64,000 nucleotides of DNA, taken from positions 2,914,001 through 2,978,000 of the forward strand of contig MU839828.1 in the NCBI GenBank assembly GCA_030411725.1. The letters run 5' to 3'. Source of the stretch: Echria macrotheca (Eukaryota > Ascomycota > Sordariomycetes > Sordariales > Schizotheciaceae). Below, one piece after another: positions 1 through 12,800 of the stretch. Every line of letters starts with the position of its first letter. The first letter of the stretch is position 1. Under the pieces are notes generated by a model. The model ran no database searches and was not told the origin of the DNA. It was given only the letters and a program-made list of their open reading frames with translations. The translations under genes were made by a program, and so were the position numbers.

Positions 1-1456
1 CCTAGTTGCCCCGCGATACCCAGAGTGTCTTGCTGGTGTTGTGACCAAGGGGGCAACGGCTGTCCAGCCGTTTTCTTTCTGGAAGGACAAGCATTCCCAA
101 TATTTAACCCTTCTTGTCGATAGAAACTCAAAGCTTGATTGGATTTACTCACTATCGTCTGGCAATGGCGGCACGGTGATTCGTGTCCAGCCCTAACCCT
201 GAATCTACAAATACAGACCCGTGGATGCCGAAAATGCGATTGGTGCTTTGGTTTGCTGCGGTGCTACCCTTCAGAAACGAGAGCTTGGGAGGACATGGCG
301 GTCCAAACAGCTGGGGGATTTATAGGGGTTGAGCGCGGGCAGAGTCGGGGCGGGCGGTGATTCATAGCTCGCATGTGCTGGACCAGCACCGTCGCTTGTA
401 TCGCGAATCCGAACGAGTAGCTGCCCACAATTTTTCAACCATCAGTTTCAGGTCCGGCGTCCTGCCTTGTGAGCGGCAGTCTTCGCATCTGGGTGGTCAA
501 GAGGAGAGGGAAACACCTGCAGGGCATTCTTTGAATTAGTCAGTCGTGGACTAGAGCCAATCAGGCGCGCAAATTGCTGCCAGGCAGAACCGTGGGTATG
601 CACGTGACGATGCAGCTCTCCTGCGAGCGACAGCTCTGTGTCATAGCCAGAAGCTTGGACAGACTAAGGAAAAAAGATACATAAGTGCCTGTCGCCCCGA
701 GGAGGTTCCAGTGTTGGATTTTTTCGTCGCATCAGGAGGTCCTTGATCAGGCTTGTCCAGTTAGCAGCCCAGCGGCACACAGCTGTGTTCCATACTGTGT
801 GTAACTAGCTAGTTAGTCCCCAACCCAGCTGCTTGACGGCATCATAGCTGTTGGCCCGTGACTGAGTGACAGTGAAGTGCAGTCTCCCAAGCCCAACACA
901 AAGACCTACTCTGGTGGTATAAAATCCGGTACTTTGCCAAAGCATACTGTAAAGAAGCACTGGACTTTTCCTTTCCACATCCAAACGTCCTTGTGAGTCC
1001 TTATCCCTACGTCATTCGCCAGGCTCGCCGGTCGCGAGCTAACGGGCTGAGGTTGCAGGCCGACGCGTCGCGTCATTGGTCAGTCAGCCTGAGGTGGCTG
1101 GGTGGGTCCGAATTCTGGCGACGAGGGAACCACCCGACGAGCCAAACTTCTCGAGCGAGCTGCAACATCGCCTTTCTTCACCTCGCCCTCTCCACGCGAG
1201 AATCAAAGGTGCCATCGTCACCACGACCGGGCACCTTTTCTTTGCGGCGATTTCCATTTCATCTCTCTCACAATTCTAATCGCTCTTTCCAGCCAATTTC
1301 GCGCCAGCCTCCCGTCAGAGATTTTTTTCCCTCTCCTCTCCCCACGCGTCAGGCGTTCGCATCCTTGCCGCCCGGCCGCGCATGCTCCTCGCATCGCGAC
1401 GCGAAACTTCCTTCTACCTCACAATACCGAGCAGTCCGCGATAAACGACGCCAACC
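1..1456. other. Upstream region of NUP145, no gene seen
   Basis: No convincing coding sequence. The open frames here have no recognisable protein features. From about 1180 to 1450 the plus strand becomes pyrimidine-rich (many CTC, TTTC and CCTC runs), which is typical of fungal core promoters and 5' leaders. This part is probably the promoter and 5'UTR of the NUP145 gene that starts at 1457. Confidence 0.5.
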
Positions 1457-4400
1457 ATGTCATTTGGTAGCGGCTTCGGGGGCGGCTTCGGCCAGAACAA
1501 CGCCCAACAATCCACGGGCTTCGGTGGATTCGGTTCGAATACCACGTCGACTCCAGGTATGTTCCTTTCGCTTGCCATCTTCTTCGCCCTCAGGACGAGA
1601 CCCTTCGACGCGACTCGCCATAAGTATGGAATACTAACTTCGCCCAGCATTCGGCTCGACAGGAACTTCAGCCTTCGGCGCCCAAAACAATACAACCAAC
1701 ACGACTACCGGTGGTCTCTTTGGTGGTGGTGGCACTGGTACCAGCAGCTTTGGGACCGGCGGTTTCGGCGCGGGCAGTGCATTTGGAAGTAAGCCTGCTT
1801 TCGGTACGACTGCGACTACGACCAGCGGCGGAGGCCTCTTCGGCGCGTCGACCACAACGGCGGGCGCCCCAGGATTCGGTTCCACAAGCAACGCCTTTGG
1901 CTCCACGGCCGCTTCATCATCTACTCCTTTCGGCGGCGGCGGAGGTTTGTTTGGTGGCGCGAACAAGGCTGCAACGACAGGATTTGGCTCGACCTCGACA
2001 GCCACACCGTTCGGTGGCGGTACTACTGGTGGCAGCATCTTCGGTAGCGGAGGTACCACAAGCACTGGATTCGGTGCCACGAACAATCCAGGCATTGGCA
2101 CCAACGTCGGAGATCCCCCCGGCACCGCTGTGGTAGCCTTTACGCCAACCACGGAAAAGGAAGCCAACAACCCGTCGCAGACCAATTCCTTCCAGAACAT
2201 CCTCTTCCAGGACCCGTACAAGCGGTGGTCGGCCGATGAGCTCAGGCTCGCGGACTACAACCAGGGCCGCAAACAAGGTAGCGCCGGCGGCACAGGGACG
2301 TTTGGAGGCTCTGGCTTTGGAACAGGGGGCTTCGGAGCTGGTACTCAAACCGCAACCGGATTCGGCACTACAACCGGAGGCATGTTCGGTGGCGCACAGC
2401 CTGCGTCAACGGGTTTCGGTGCCTCGACCACGACGAACACCGGAGGTTTCGGCACCGGCGGGGGTCTCTTTGGTGCCAACAAGCCCGCTACTGGTGGAGG
2501 TCTGTTTGGAGGAGGCACAACCACGCAGCCAGCTCAGACTGGAGGGCTCTTTGGTGGCGGCACGACCGGCGGGTTTGGAACCACCGGTAACAACACAACT
2601 ACCGGTGGGTTTGGCACAGGCGGGACTACCACCGGCGGAGGATTATTCGGAAACACGGCCAACGCTGCAAAACCGAGTGGCTTCAGTTTCGGCAACACTG
2701 GTGGAACCGGATTTGGCGCTACAGGGACGACGCAGACAGGCTTCGGGACCCAGGCCGCTGCAAGCAACACGGGAACCGGAGGACTCTTTGGCAACACTGC
2801 TCAGAACAACACGACCGGTGGCGGGCTGTTTGGCGGCGGGCAACAACAAACCCAGACCGGCGGCGGCTTCGGAACAGGTTTTGCTGCGCAGGCTCAGAAC
2901 ACAGCCGGTGGATTGTTTGGTAATCAGCCGAAGCCCGGAGGGCTGTTCGGTGGTGCCACGACCAACACAACCACGCCAGCAGGAGGTGGTCTATTTGGCA
3001 ACACAGCTGCAAGCTCGACAACCCCGTTCGGTGGCAGCACGACAACACAACAAACGGGTGGCGGGCTTTTCGGGGCGGCGAAACCGGCGGCCACAGGAGG
3101 CCTCTTCGGCTCGACAACGACGAACCAAGCCGGCAACACCGGCGGTGGCCTGTTTGGCGGGCTTGGATCATCGGCCCAGGCTCAGCAGCAACCCGCCCAG
3201 AATTCCTTGTTTGGTGGTAATCAGGCCAACCAGCAAAAGCCGTCCCTTTTCGGCAGCCAGCCTGCTACCGGCGGTGGACTCTTCGGTAACCAGCCCGCCC
3301 AACAACAAGGCGGTTTGTTTGGCTCGACAAATAACCAGCAGTCCCAGGGAGCTTTTGGTAATTCACTACTGGGAGGGTCTCAAAACACGCAGTCACAGCC
3401 CCAGCCGCAGGGGTTTTCTACCAGCATTGCCGACCTCTCGGCTTATGGCTCGACCACGCTTTTCACAAACTTGCCTGACGATCAGATCAAGAACCCCGGT
3501 CCTTTGGCGACTCCGCTATCCGCGACGGCCAAGGCGAAGACCCGCTCGATCCTCCCCATGTACAAGTTGAGCCCTGCCCACGCAGGCCGGTTCGCTACTC
3601 CTCAGAAGAGGGGCTATGGCCTCTCATACAGCGCTTACGGCTCCCCTGCTAGCCCATCAAGTGTCTCGAGCACCCCTGGTGGGCTTGGCCAGAGCCTCTT
3701 GGCCAACAGCATCGGACGAGGAGGATTGAGCAGAAGTATTTCCACCAGCAACTTGCGCCGAAGCTTCAACGTGGAGGATAGCATTCTGACTCCGGGCGCC
3801 TTTTCCGCCAGTACGAGCGCCCGGCTGACAGGCGGTTCCGGCAGCCACAAGAGACTGATCATCAACCGGGAGATACGCAGCGATCTATTCACGCCGCCAA
3901 CCAAGGAGACTTCGACGCCAGATGCCTCGGCGGGAAGTCGCAAGCTTTCGAAACGCGTCAGCTTCGATACCAGCACCAACGAGAACGGTACTGCCACTGC
4001 CAAAGCTGCCAAGGTGATTGCCGAAAACCCTGCAGAGTCATCTGCGGATACAGGCTACGTGAAACCTACAAGCCGCACCAACGGGAACTCTGTTAATGGA
4101 TCGAGGCAGTCGTCGCTTGCTGCTGCCGACGAAGGCAAAGGCAAGGAACTGGCCGCCGTCCCCGAGGATGGGTCCCCCTTATCGGTTCGAGATGGCAATC
4201 CGGCGGACACAAGGCCGGTGATCCGTCCTCCTGGAGATTACTGGACGTCGCCTCCACTAGATGAGCTTCGTGCGATGAACAGGAACCAGCTCAAGCAGGT
4301 CCAAGACTTCACTGTGGGCCGTGAGGAAGTTGGCGAAATCACATTCCTGGTGCCTGTCGACCTCACCACGACCAATCTCGATGATATTTGTGGCGGTCTG

Positions 4401-7148
4401 GTCATTCTCGCGAAGCGCACAGCGACTGTCTATCCTGACAACGCATCGAAGCCTCCCCGGGGCAAGGGCTTGAACGTGCCGGCCAGAATCGAGCTCAAGA
4501 ATTCTTACCCTCGCCATCCGGGCCCGGGCAAGGTGCAGGCGTACATCAAGCGTCTGAAAGCGCAAGCCGATACCACCTTCCTAAGCTACGATGAAGTTAA
4601 CGGTGTTTGGGCCTTCACTGTCGAACATTTCACTACTTATGGTATCGAGGAGGATGAAGATGAACAAACCGAAGCTGACGTCACCATGGGACCTCCGAAC
4701 TCGAATACTGCCGCCGCCAACGAGGTGTCTTCGGATGTTAAGGCCATCACTTCACCCGAAACCGATCCAGACGATACGTTCGACTTCAAGCGAAGCCGAC
4801 GCGCCGTTCCGGGTGCTTTCGATGAGGGTGCGCTCTCGGATGACGAGACGGACGAGGAACGGCCCGCAGCCGTCGACACTGCGCGCTTTCGGAGAGGTGG
4901 AGAGATAGAGTCTCAGGAATGGTCGGAGGATGAGAGTATGGCAGGAGCACAAGACGATTACCAGTATGATGCCTCTCAACAGTTCTCCCCTCCCAGCCCC
5001 GTCGACGAAGAACAGGATGAGTTGGTCGCCACACGGTTTGCTGAGAATGACGTCCAGGTCCCGGCGGGCATCATGAGAGCTCGGATGCGAGCCCTCAAGA
5101 AATCTACGGCGCCGACGAAGATCGAGGTTGCCGGCGGAGACGATTGGACGCAGATCTTGCAGGCGAGCGTGAAGGCGCCACGGACGATGGATCGGGCGAC
5201 TCTGCGGGCTCTCAACGAGTCGGGTGCGGCATGGGAGATGAAGGATCGTGGGAGCCCGGCTCCTCAGAAGCCCCAGGTCTCGGAAGGACCTGGCTTCGCG
5301 ACGAGCATTGATTTGATGAAGTCGTTGTTCGAGCAGGCGAAGGGCCCGACTCAGCCTGTGCAGGCATCGCCGGCAAAAGGTTTCGTAAAGGTCGGTGTCC
5401 CGTTTGTCTCTTGTTAGCTTGCACAGTTTCTCCTTTCTTGCATCGCCTCGGCGTCCATGTATCTATTTTTTTTTTCCCTTTTCGTGAATACAAAACTAAA
5501 ATTCTCCTTCGTTTAGTGGCCGTACCAACAACGTCCCAAGGTTGATGCAGACGAGCCTGTCTCGGTAGCCCGGCCCAACTGGGGTCCAAACGCTGTGCTT
5601 GTGACGGCTCATGACAACGAAACAAGCATGCAACCTGTCGACAGCACGGAAACACCTACGTTGTCGGCAAATGATATCGCCCAGCTACAGCAATACATCG
5701 ATCGCACATTGCTCAATAAAAGCTTGGAAGGCTCATACGGACCCACCATTTCCCAGCTTGCGCAGGGCGATCCGATCTGGGAGGTTGCCTCTCTTCTATT
5801 CGACGAAGACGGTGTCAACTTTCCTTCTTTCTGGAAGGGATTGCTTGCGGATGTCACCACGGAAGGCCTTGCGACGGCAAACACAGCAGAAGAGAAAGCT
5901 ATTGTGTGCCTCGCGGGGAACCGCGTTGCAGATGCCTGTGGACACCTGCTGGGCATAGGGGACTTTCGCCTTGCCACCCTCGTCTCGTGCATTGGCGTGC
6001 CAAACCAGGACATCCGAGCTCAGCTCAAGGACTGGCGGGAATCGAATGTCCTGGCCGAAATTTCGGAACCAACTCGAGCAATCTACGAACTGCTTGCTGG
6101 CAACGCGGGGGTGTGTGCCGGGGTCAAGAACGTGCCGCTGGAACACCGAGTCAACTCATTTACCATCTCGCAGCGTTTCGGCCTCGACTGGATGCAGGCC
6201 TTTGCGCTGCGGCTTTACTACACTACTTCCAAGACGGCTGGAAGCGGCGCAGATGTCGCCGAGGCTGTGCGTTCTTTCCAGGCGGATATCGAGCAGGACA
6301 AGGAGGAAGAGCCCGACAGCGCACTCTGGACTCTTCTGAAGGCTTTCGCCTTTCGCCAGTACGACTGGGCTGACTCTCGCCTCGGCTGGCTCCTCACCAA
6401 GGCCATCTACTCGACAGGCAAGGTGTCGTTTGGCCCGGACGCGGCCGAGAAGCTTGACCGAGCATCCATCTCATTTGCTTCGACGCTCACAGCGCAGTCC
6501 CAATGGGTTCTGGCGTCTTTTGTCCTGCTCCAGCTGTCGGACGTGTCATCGCGCGAGGCCGCCATCCGGGATCACCTCGGCCGTCACGCACACCTCATCG
6601 GTTCACCAAAGAAGGCCGGCAGCCCGTTCTCCTCGCTGCGTCGTTATGGTGTGCCAGAGAACTGGGTTTGGGAGGCGAAGGCACTCGACTTCCGATCGAA
6701 ACAGGACTCACGACAGGAGTTCCTCGCGCTTATTTGGGCAAAGAACTACGTCGAGGCCAACAATGCGTTCTTGAATCGCGTTGGACCGGACTTGGTTATT
6801 GAGAAGGGCTTTAAGCGGCTCTTCACCTATGCGCAGCTGCTGTATAAGGTTCGACATCATCTTCAAGACTGGGATCGGGGCGCCGCTGTTTATCTCTTGT
6901 ACCCGATGGCGCGTCTTCAGACTGGAGGAAAGAAACAAGAGGCGGATCGATTTGACGATCTGTTGTTCAACGGGCTGGTGGCGCTGCGTGGGGCGACGCA
7001 CGGAGATATTCGGCAGGAGGCGGCGATTGCGGACATGGCGGAGGAGCTGATTCGGAGCAAGGGCGGCGATGCGAGATTGTACCAGCTGCTGCCGGAGGAT
7101 GTCAGGGGCCGATATATGCGGGCTCAGGCTCTGGATAACATTCGCTGA
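1457..7148 (+). CDS. NUP145: Nucleoporin Nup145 (Nup98–Nup96 precursor)
   Basis: Exons 1457–1556, 1648–5390 and 5517–7148 give about 1824 residues. Intron 1 has a GTATGT donor and a TACTAAC branch site at 1632. The donor of intron 2 is either 5391 or the in-frame GTAAAG at 5385. The N-terminal half is dense in GLFG/FG repeats that bind transport receptors. A GLEBS-like segment lies at residues about 205–245 (ends DELRLADYNQGRK) and would bind Gle2/Rae1. An autoproteolytic domain at about 860–1030 ends in His-Phe-Thr (codons 4626–4634). The last exon encodes the helical Nup96/Nup145C part, which joins the Y-complex scaffold. By family knowledge the precursor cleaves itself after HF, releasing a mobile FG protein and a scaffold protein. 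The usual Ser after the cut is Thr here. Confidence 0.95.
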
Positions 7149-7510
7149 GCGGATGTTTGTAATGTATGGTTTGGGAGGAAGAATGACAAAGCGAGTGCTT
7201 CTCTACACGACGGGAGATTGGGACAGCCGCATGGCCGGTTGCATATATGCATAGCCCCGATAGTTATACGTTGGTTGGGTTAGATAGCGGCGCCACGGGT
7301 ATCCGTGACGGATGGTGTGGATGCATTGTTCTTGTGAGAGCATCGCAGCCACAATAACACTTGATTAGATAGTTTATTGAACGAGTATTCGTCATTTCTG
7401 TGTCCATGAATTACAAGTGGTAGATTGCGACAGGCTATGCATAAGATAACTGGAGAAGAATCCGTCCACAATGAAATACCGTTCCATAATGAAATAAAGA
7501 GAAGAATAAA
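7149..7510. other. Convergent 3' region between NUP145 and the P450
   Basis: The two genes end towards each other here. The stretch is relatively AT-rich and probably carries both 3'UTRs and poly(A) sites. I see no gene in it. Confidence 0.5.
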
Positions 7511-9205
7511 TCACCGAACAACAACAATCCGTCCGCCGTCCTTCCTCACGCGCACTTTGACGCGGACATCGGTCTTGGGCTCGAGGATATGAACAGGCAT
7601 GACGCCGTCCTCCTTCTCCGGGACGACAATCTTCTTGCTTCCGTCCGCCGGCTCGAGGTCGACGGTCAGAACCAGCATGCCGACGAAGGCGAGGATCTCG
7701 TGCGTGGCGAAGTGACGGCCGGGACAGAGCGTCTTGCCGCCGCCAAAGGCGCGGAACGCGGCCGGGTGGATATTCGTCTTGCCGTCTTTTTGCTGTCCGT
7801 TTGCTGTTTTCGTCTCTTGCTTTTCTTCCGTGATAGGAATAGTACCGTTATTAGAAGAAGAAGACGAAGAAGAATCGCCGCGCTCGAGCTTGAGAAAGCG
7901 CATGGGATCGAACTTGTCGACGGACGCGCCCCAGATGCCGGGGTCCTCGTGGATCACGCCGCCGGCGATCTGGACGACGGCGTCCTTGGCGAGGAAGTAC
8001 TTGCCGGAAAGCGTCGTGTCGGCCTTGACGAGTCTGGTCGAGTAGAAATCCGAGCCGAGGCGGAGGGTTTCTTTAAAGGCCGACGCGAGCGTCGGACAGT
8101 TCGTCTTGAGGGCTTCCTGGTCCATCAGCCGCGTCGGTTTCTCGTCGCCGCCGCCCATGTCGAGCTCGGTGACGGCGCCGGCGAGCAGCTCGGCGCGGAT
8201 GTAGGCTAACAAATCGGGGCGGGAGTAGAGCTGGACGATCAGCCAGAAGGTCGTGGTGGCCGTGTTGACGATGCCGGCGAAGAGGAACGAGACTTCGGAC
8301 CGCGCCGCCTCGGCCAGGCTCATCCCGTGGCTCGTGAGCACCTCGATTCTTTTGCGGATGATCTCGCTCGCGCCGGGGTCTTTGTGTCCGCCCCGTTCCA
8401 GGTACGCCCGGAACGCCTCGACCAGCCTCTCCCGTCCGCGCAGCGCCTTCTTCGCGCTGACGGACGGAAAAACACCCATCAGCAGCCCGCCCAGGCCGTG
8501 ATCAAAATCCCAAAACGCCTCTTCGAGAGACGGATCTTGACTCAGCGGATTCCCGGGCCCGTAGAGGAACGCCGCCGTGCTGACCGCGACGAAATGTCTT
8601 ATCCACACGAGCAGATCGACAACCTCGGGGTCGCGATCATGCGCCTCGACATACTCATTCACAAGCCTCGCAAACTCGCGCGTGCTCCGCAGCGAGATCT
8701 CGCTGAGCGAATCGCTCCCCATCCCCAGCTCGGCCCAGACCATATCATGCAGGTCCGCGATGATGCCCTTCTCCTCGCCCGGCTCGGGATCGATCTTGTC
8801 TCGTAGGAGTTTCACGCTCTCCGCGCTAAAACCCAGCACGCGCGCCGTGATGTCCGGGATCAGCGGCGAGAAGCTCAGCGTCCTGCTCGCGCGCTGCACC
8901 GCCGCCGCCAGCGACGGGTCCGTCACCACGTAGATCCGGCTGAACGGGACCGGTAAGGTAAAAATTGGTTTGTCGCCCCGGTGCCGCAGCCCGATGGATT
9001 TCACGTACCGGCCGCCGTGCAGCGCCATGCCGAGGAGGTGGCCGACGAACGGAATCCCCGACGCGATGATGGGCGGCTCGTCGGCGTGTTTTTTGGCTGT
9101 TTGGAGCTTGTAGAGCACTAGATATAACGTGCTGAGGGAGGCGACGGCGAGCGTGGCCGGCGTGGTGAGCCAGTCGCTTCCTCCTTCGAGACCTAGGATC
9201 GCCAT
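7511..9205 (-). CDS. Cytochrome P450 of the CYP7/CYP8-like type
   Basis: Intronless frame of 564 residues from the ATG at 9205 (MAILGLEGG). The frame stays open 44 codons further upstream, but that part is low-complexity and lacks membrane-anchor character, so the internal ATG is preferred. A single hydrophobic anchor lies at about residues 15–35. The heme-binding loop FGGGKTLCPGRHF has its ligand Cys at about 494. The K-helix ETLR motif is at 379–382. The I-helix reads AGIVNTATTTFW (about 310–321): it has Asn-Thr where most P450s have an acidic residue plus Thr, and ends in FW, as in the animal CYP7/CYP8 group. A Ser/Asn-rich loop at about 445–480 is an insertion. It would be a microsomal, probably sterol- or fatty-acid-type enzyme; the substrate cannot be read from sequence. 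No other metabolic genes flank it. Confidence 0.85.
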   Translation of the reverse strand: MAILGLEGGSDWLTTPATLAVASLSTLYLVLYKLQTAKKHADEPPIIASGIPFVGHLLGMALHGGRYVKSIGLRHRGDKPIFTLPVPFSRIYVVTDPSLAAAVQRASRTLSFSPLIPDITARVLGFSAESVKLLRDKIDPEPGEEKGIIADLHDMVWAELGMGSDSLSEISLRSTREFARLVNEYVEAHDRDPEVVDLLVWIRHFVAVSTAAFLYGPGNPLSQDPSLEEAFWDFDHGLGGLLMGVFPSVSAKKALRGRERLVEAFRAYLERGGHKDPGASEIIRKRIEVLTSHGMSLAEAARSEVSFLFAGIVNTATTTFWLIVQLYSRPDLLAYIRAELLAGAVTELDMGGGDEKPTRLMDQEALKTNCPTLASAFKETLRLGSDFYSTRLVKADTTLSGKYFLAKDAVVQIAGGVIHEDPGIWGASVDKFDPMRFLKLERGDSSSSSSSNNGTIPITEEKQETKTANGQQKDGKTNIHPAAFRAFGGGKTLCPGRHFATHEILAFVGMLVLTVDLEPADGSKKIVVPEKEDGVMPVHILEPKTDVRVKVRVRKDGGRIVVVR

Positions 9206-9889
9206 GATGATGATGTTGTCCTCTCTCTCCCTCTCTTTGTCTGTCTGTCTGTTCGGCTCCTTGGGAGTTGTTTGTGAATGAGAAAGATAGGTAGGTACAA
9301 TACCTAGGTAGGGTAACGTAAGATAGGTCTGTCTCACCGCAAGTTGCGGATGATTATCAGCAGAGACAAAAAAAAAGGAGGACGGCTCGTAAATATCAAG
9401 AGGCTGTCGGAGATATAAAAATGAGACTTCACATGTCGTTAATTCAGAGAATGCCGCGACACGTGCCGGGCCATTTCCGCAGCGACGTTCCGCCCGTTCA
9501 GCCGTCGTTTCGCACAGATTCTGCGGTTCTGCGCCTGTCGTGCCAATTTAAGGGGGGTGAATGCGCCGGCGAATCACATCTGCATGCCCGCGCCAGCTTC
9601 TCTCCCGCCGCCGCCTATCAGCTCGCAATCCTCCGCGTCGGTCCCAGACAAGGGTCCCGCACGCCCGTGATTGATGCGGGAGTCTCTCTCGTCTCATTTG
9701 GAGAATCTTATTTCATTCGCACTACCGATGTATCGCTCTACGCAACCCCACGGTATAGTTGGCGGTATATCACCGTCGTCTCCCCATCCTTTGCTGCCGT
9801 TAGTTAATCGCTTAAAGCCGACAGCCTCCCCTCTGTGCCGCCACTTCCGAACACTTCAACCACTTCTACGGTAATCACTCATCCTTCTT
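9206..9889. other. P450 promoter region and PAN2 3' flank
   Basis: No gene seen. Near 9285–9330 there are repeated TAGGTA/TACCTA motifs, including an imperfect palindrome around CCTAGG, upstream of the minus-strand P450. A purine-rich stretch with nine A residues lies near 9366. The right part would be the PAN2 3'UTR. Confidence 0.4.
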
Positions 9890-12800
9890 CTATCTCAACG
9901 GGGAACTCGTTCCCGGCGTGAATCCAGACATCGACCCGAACCCGCCTCCGCTTCCCTGCGCCGGCCCGTTCCCCCCGCTACCCACCCCAAGCCGCCGCAG
10001 AGGTGTCGAGGGCCCGGCTGCCGTAGTCTCTGGCGGGATCGGCGGCGTGTCCGTCCTAACCACTACCTGGTCCTCCTTCCGCGGCGGCCGGAAGTTATAG
10101 GTCCTGCCCACCTTGTATATATCCTCCAGAATCGGCTCGAGAATGCCGGCGTCCTGGAATTCTAGATACTTCCGGTACAACTTCAGCGCCGTCCGCGCGT
10201 CCTCGATCGAATCGTGTGTCTCGAGCTGGATGTCTTCTTTGAGGAGGTGCCACGCCAGAAAGGCCAGGGACAGCTTCCGCAGCCGCGCCTTGAGATAAAA
10301 CAGCTCAATGGTATCAATCACCTGCGCCCGTGGCACCTGTATGTTGATGACACGGAAGTCCTGCTTCAGCCCATGACCCAGAAACTTGCACCCCAGGTTC
10401 AACAGCACCCAGAGTTTCTTGTATGCCACCTTGAGCGGCACCAGGTTATGCTTGGACGTCTTGGGGTTGAGATCGTCCTCGGTGATTCCCGAGTACAGCG
10501 TCAGGTAATCCACCACCTTTTCTTTGATGGCGATGTAATCGTCGATAAAAGCCTCGCCTTCCTCCTCGCCATGTCCGCGAACCACAGACACCCTGGCGAG
10601 CGCGTGTGACATGGGCCGGATCGTCTCCCTCTCTCCGTCCGAGTTCATCTGGATCTCCGACTGCTTCACCGACACAAATTCCGTGTCGAGCGCCACAATC
10701 GTCTCCGGACCGGGCTTCTCCGTCGCCTCGTCGAGCACAACGCATGTCCTCCTATCGGCCGGAGATCTGGTCTCTGGTTAGCACTTGATTATCTTTGCAA
10801 CCCAAAATACTTGCATGAGATCCTTGAACAGGACCGACTTGTCGAGTCTGGTCTTCCAGTCCGTGTTCGTCTTGTTGTTGGCCGCCTTGAGCTGATACAG
10901 CAGCACCGACGGCATCTTCCACCCCTGGTTGAAGGTCAAGGCTTCGGCGCTCGACACAGGACGGACCGAAAAGTCATTGAAGAGATGCCACTGACTCTCC
11001 TCACTCGCAGTCTCTTCCGAATGCGCAACGTTGACCATGGCAACAAGATGGGCCCTCTTGTTCGGCCCGCTGGTCTCTTCAATGTCTACCACCATACCGA
11101 CCAGCGAATAGACCGCCATGTTGTGGACACCCCGCTGCAGATGTATCTTCAGATCCTCTCCCTCAAAGCAGAAAAATTGACCTTGGTCCACTATGACGCC
11201 AATTTCTTCTGGCAACCAGCCAGGCGTGGCCCAGAGCGCTTTGTGTTCCTGTAACGATATCTGTGTGTTGATGGCGAGGACCGCCGGTGCGCTTTGAATA
11301 GTCCTCCTGGTTTGCAGGGGCTGGTAGCGCTGGCAGCAGTGGCACCAACCTTTGCTGGTGGTCTCGAGCTCGACACCCATCTTGAGAGCCTGGGAGAAGA
11401 TGGTCCTCGGCGCTCTTCCCGATCTCGGGTTCAGCTTTTGAGGTGGATATAGCAACCCGTTGACATAACTCGTCCCAGGCCGCGTAGACTCGGCCTTACA
11501 GTTGACACATTTTATATGAGTAACAGCCGAAGTCTCCAGCACCTTGGAGACCAAGCTGTCCGGGGTTGGCTGCTGGTTCATGTTGAATAGTGTCTGCTCC
11601 AGTGCAGTCGAGGCCGGCTGGATGCTTCGATAACCTTTCTTGATATTTTCCATCAGAAAGCGGTTCAAGTCCTGGACCATAGCCGCCAGGGGCTTGGCCG
11701 GGAACTCCTCTTCAAGCAGCCCCAGTGGTGGTGCTGGGCATTGTTAGCCGAGTACGCAAGACAAAAACCCTGGGATACTTGCATGCTATGCTTTTCAGCG
11801 TCTTGAGAAGATTGGTCGCATGGCAGGTTGATCCTTCCGCCTTCTGGAGCATGTCGAAGATGTAACCCAGTTCGCACAACAGACAGCCATCTATCAGACA
11901 GGCAGAGGCCGCATGCTGGAGCGCCATGTTGCGCAGCAGAGGCGTGTAATTCATCAGCTGTAGCAGAGAGTTGGCGTACGAGTTTGCAATATGATTCTCC
12001 AGGCCAGCATAGCGCGTCTTGTTGTAGTGTCTGAACATTATTAGCTGCATCCTGCCTCTTAGAGGTTCGGCAGACGTACCCGAAGTCGAAGTCGTCGACG
12101 CCGAACTTGCTGTATTTTATCTCGACATTGCGATACATGGCTGGCGCCACCGCCTTGAGGCTTTCGCATTCCGATGCCTGTTCTGGGGCCTGCTCTGCCT
12201 CGGTCTCAGACAGATCGCTCGGCCCCGAGGACATGACCATCTCTCTCGCCTTCTCACTGAGGAATTTGGGCGCTTGAAAGCTGCTGTCCGCCTTGCTAAT
12301 CGCCCTGGTATCTTCGACCTGATTGCGCCGCAGCCCCAGAGTATTGGGCCCAAAGTACCCGAATTCGTTTCGCTTCAACGTGGCGAGAAACGCTGGGTCC
12401 CATTGCTTTGGGGGAGCACCAACATCCGATATAAGATCGGGTGGTAAGGCTGAGGAAAGCATTTCACGGTAGAATGGCATGCCGATGGAGCTCAGTGGAC
12501 TGTGTCACATCAGCGCAAGCCCGCGATGCCGGAATTGGTCAAACCTACGTTTCCACCGACCAATTGAGCGGATCAACAGGCTTCGGAGGCTCGGGGAACT
12601 GGGTAGGAAGTGAAACGTCATTGAAGCGGACTTTGCTCGGTGAGCCCCAGAGATGGATATAGCCGTCGATATCCACCAGAGCGATTGCTTCTCCTGAAGA
12701 CGCGATCTCAAACATAGCCAGGAGCCCAGTGTTCAAATACCGTACGGTATTAGCTCCCGAGTTCAGGATGTCTCCTATGTTCATTTGCCCCAATTGGGTC

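Noticed and set aside
993..1637. 214-codon frame upstream of and overlapping NUP145 exon 1
   Set aside because: It is Ser/Arg/Pro-rich, overlaps the true first exon in another frame, and reflects a CT-rich leader rather than a protein.
1634..2221. 195-codon minus-strand frame over the FG repeats
   Set aside because: It is the antisense shadow of Gly/Phe/Thr repeats, giving artificial Pro/Val-rich sequence.
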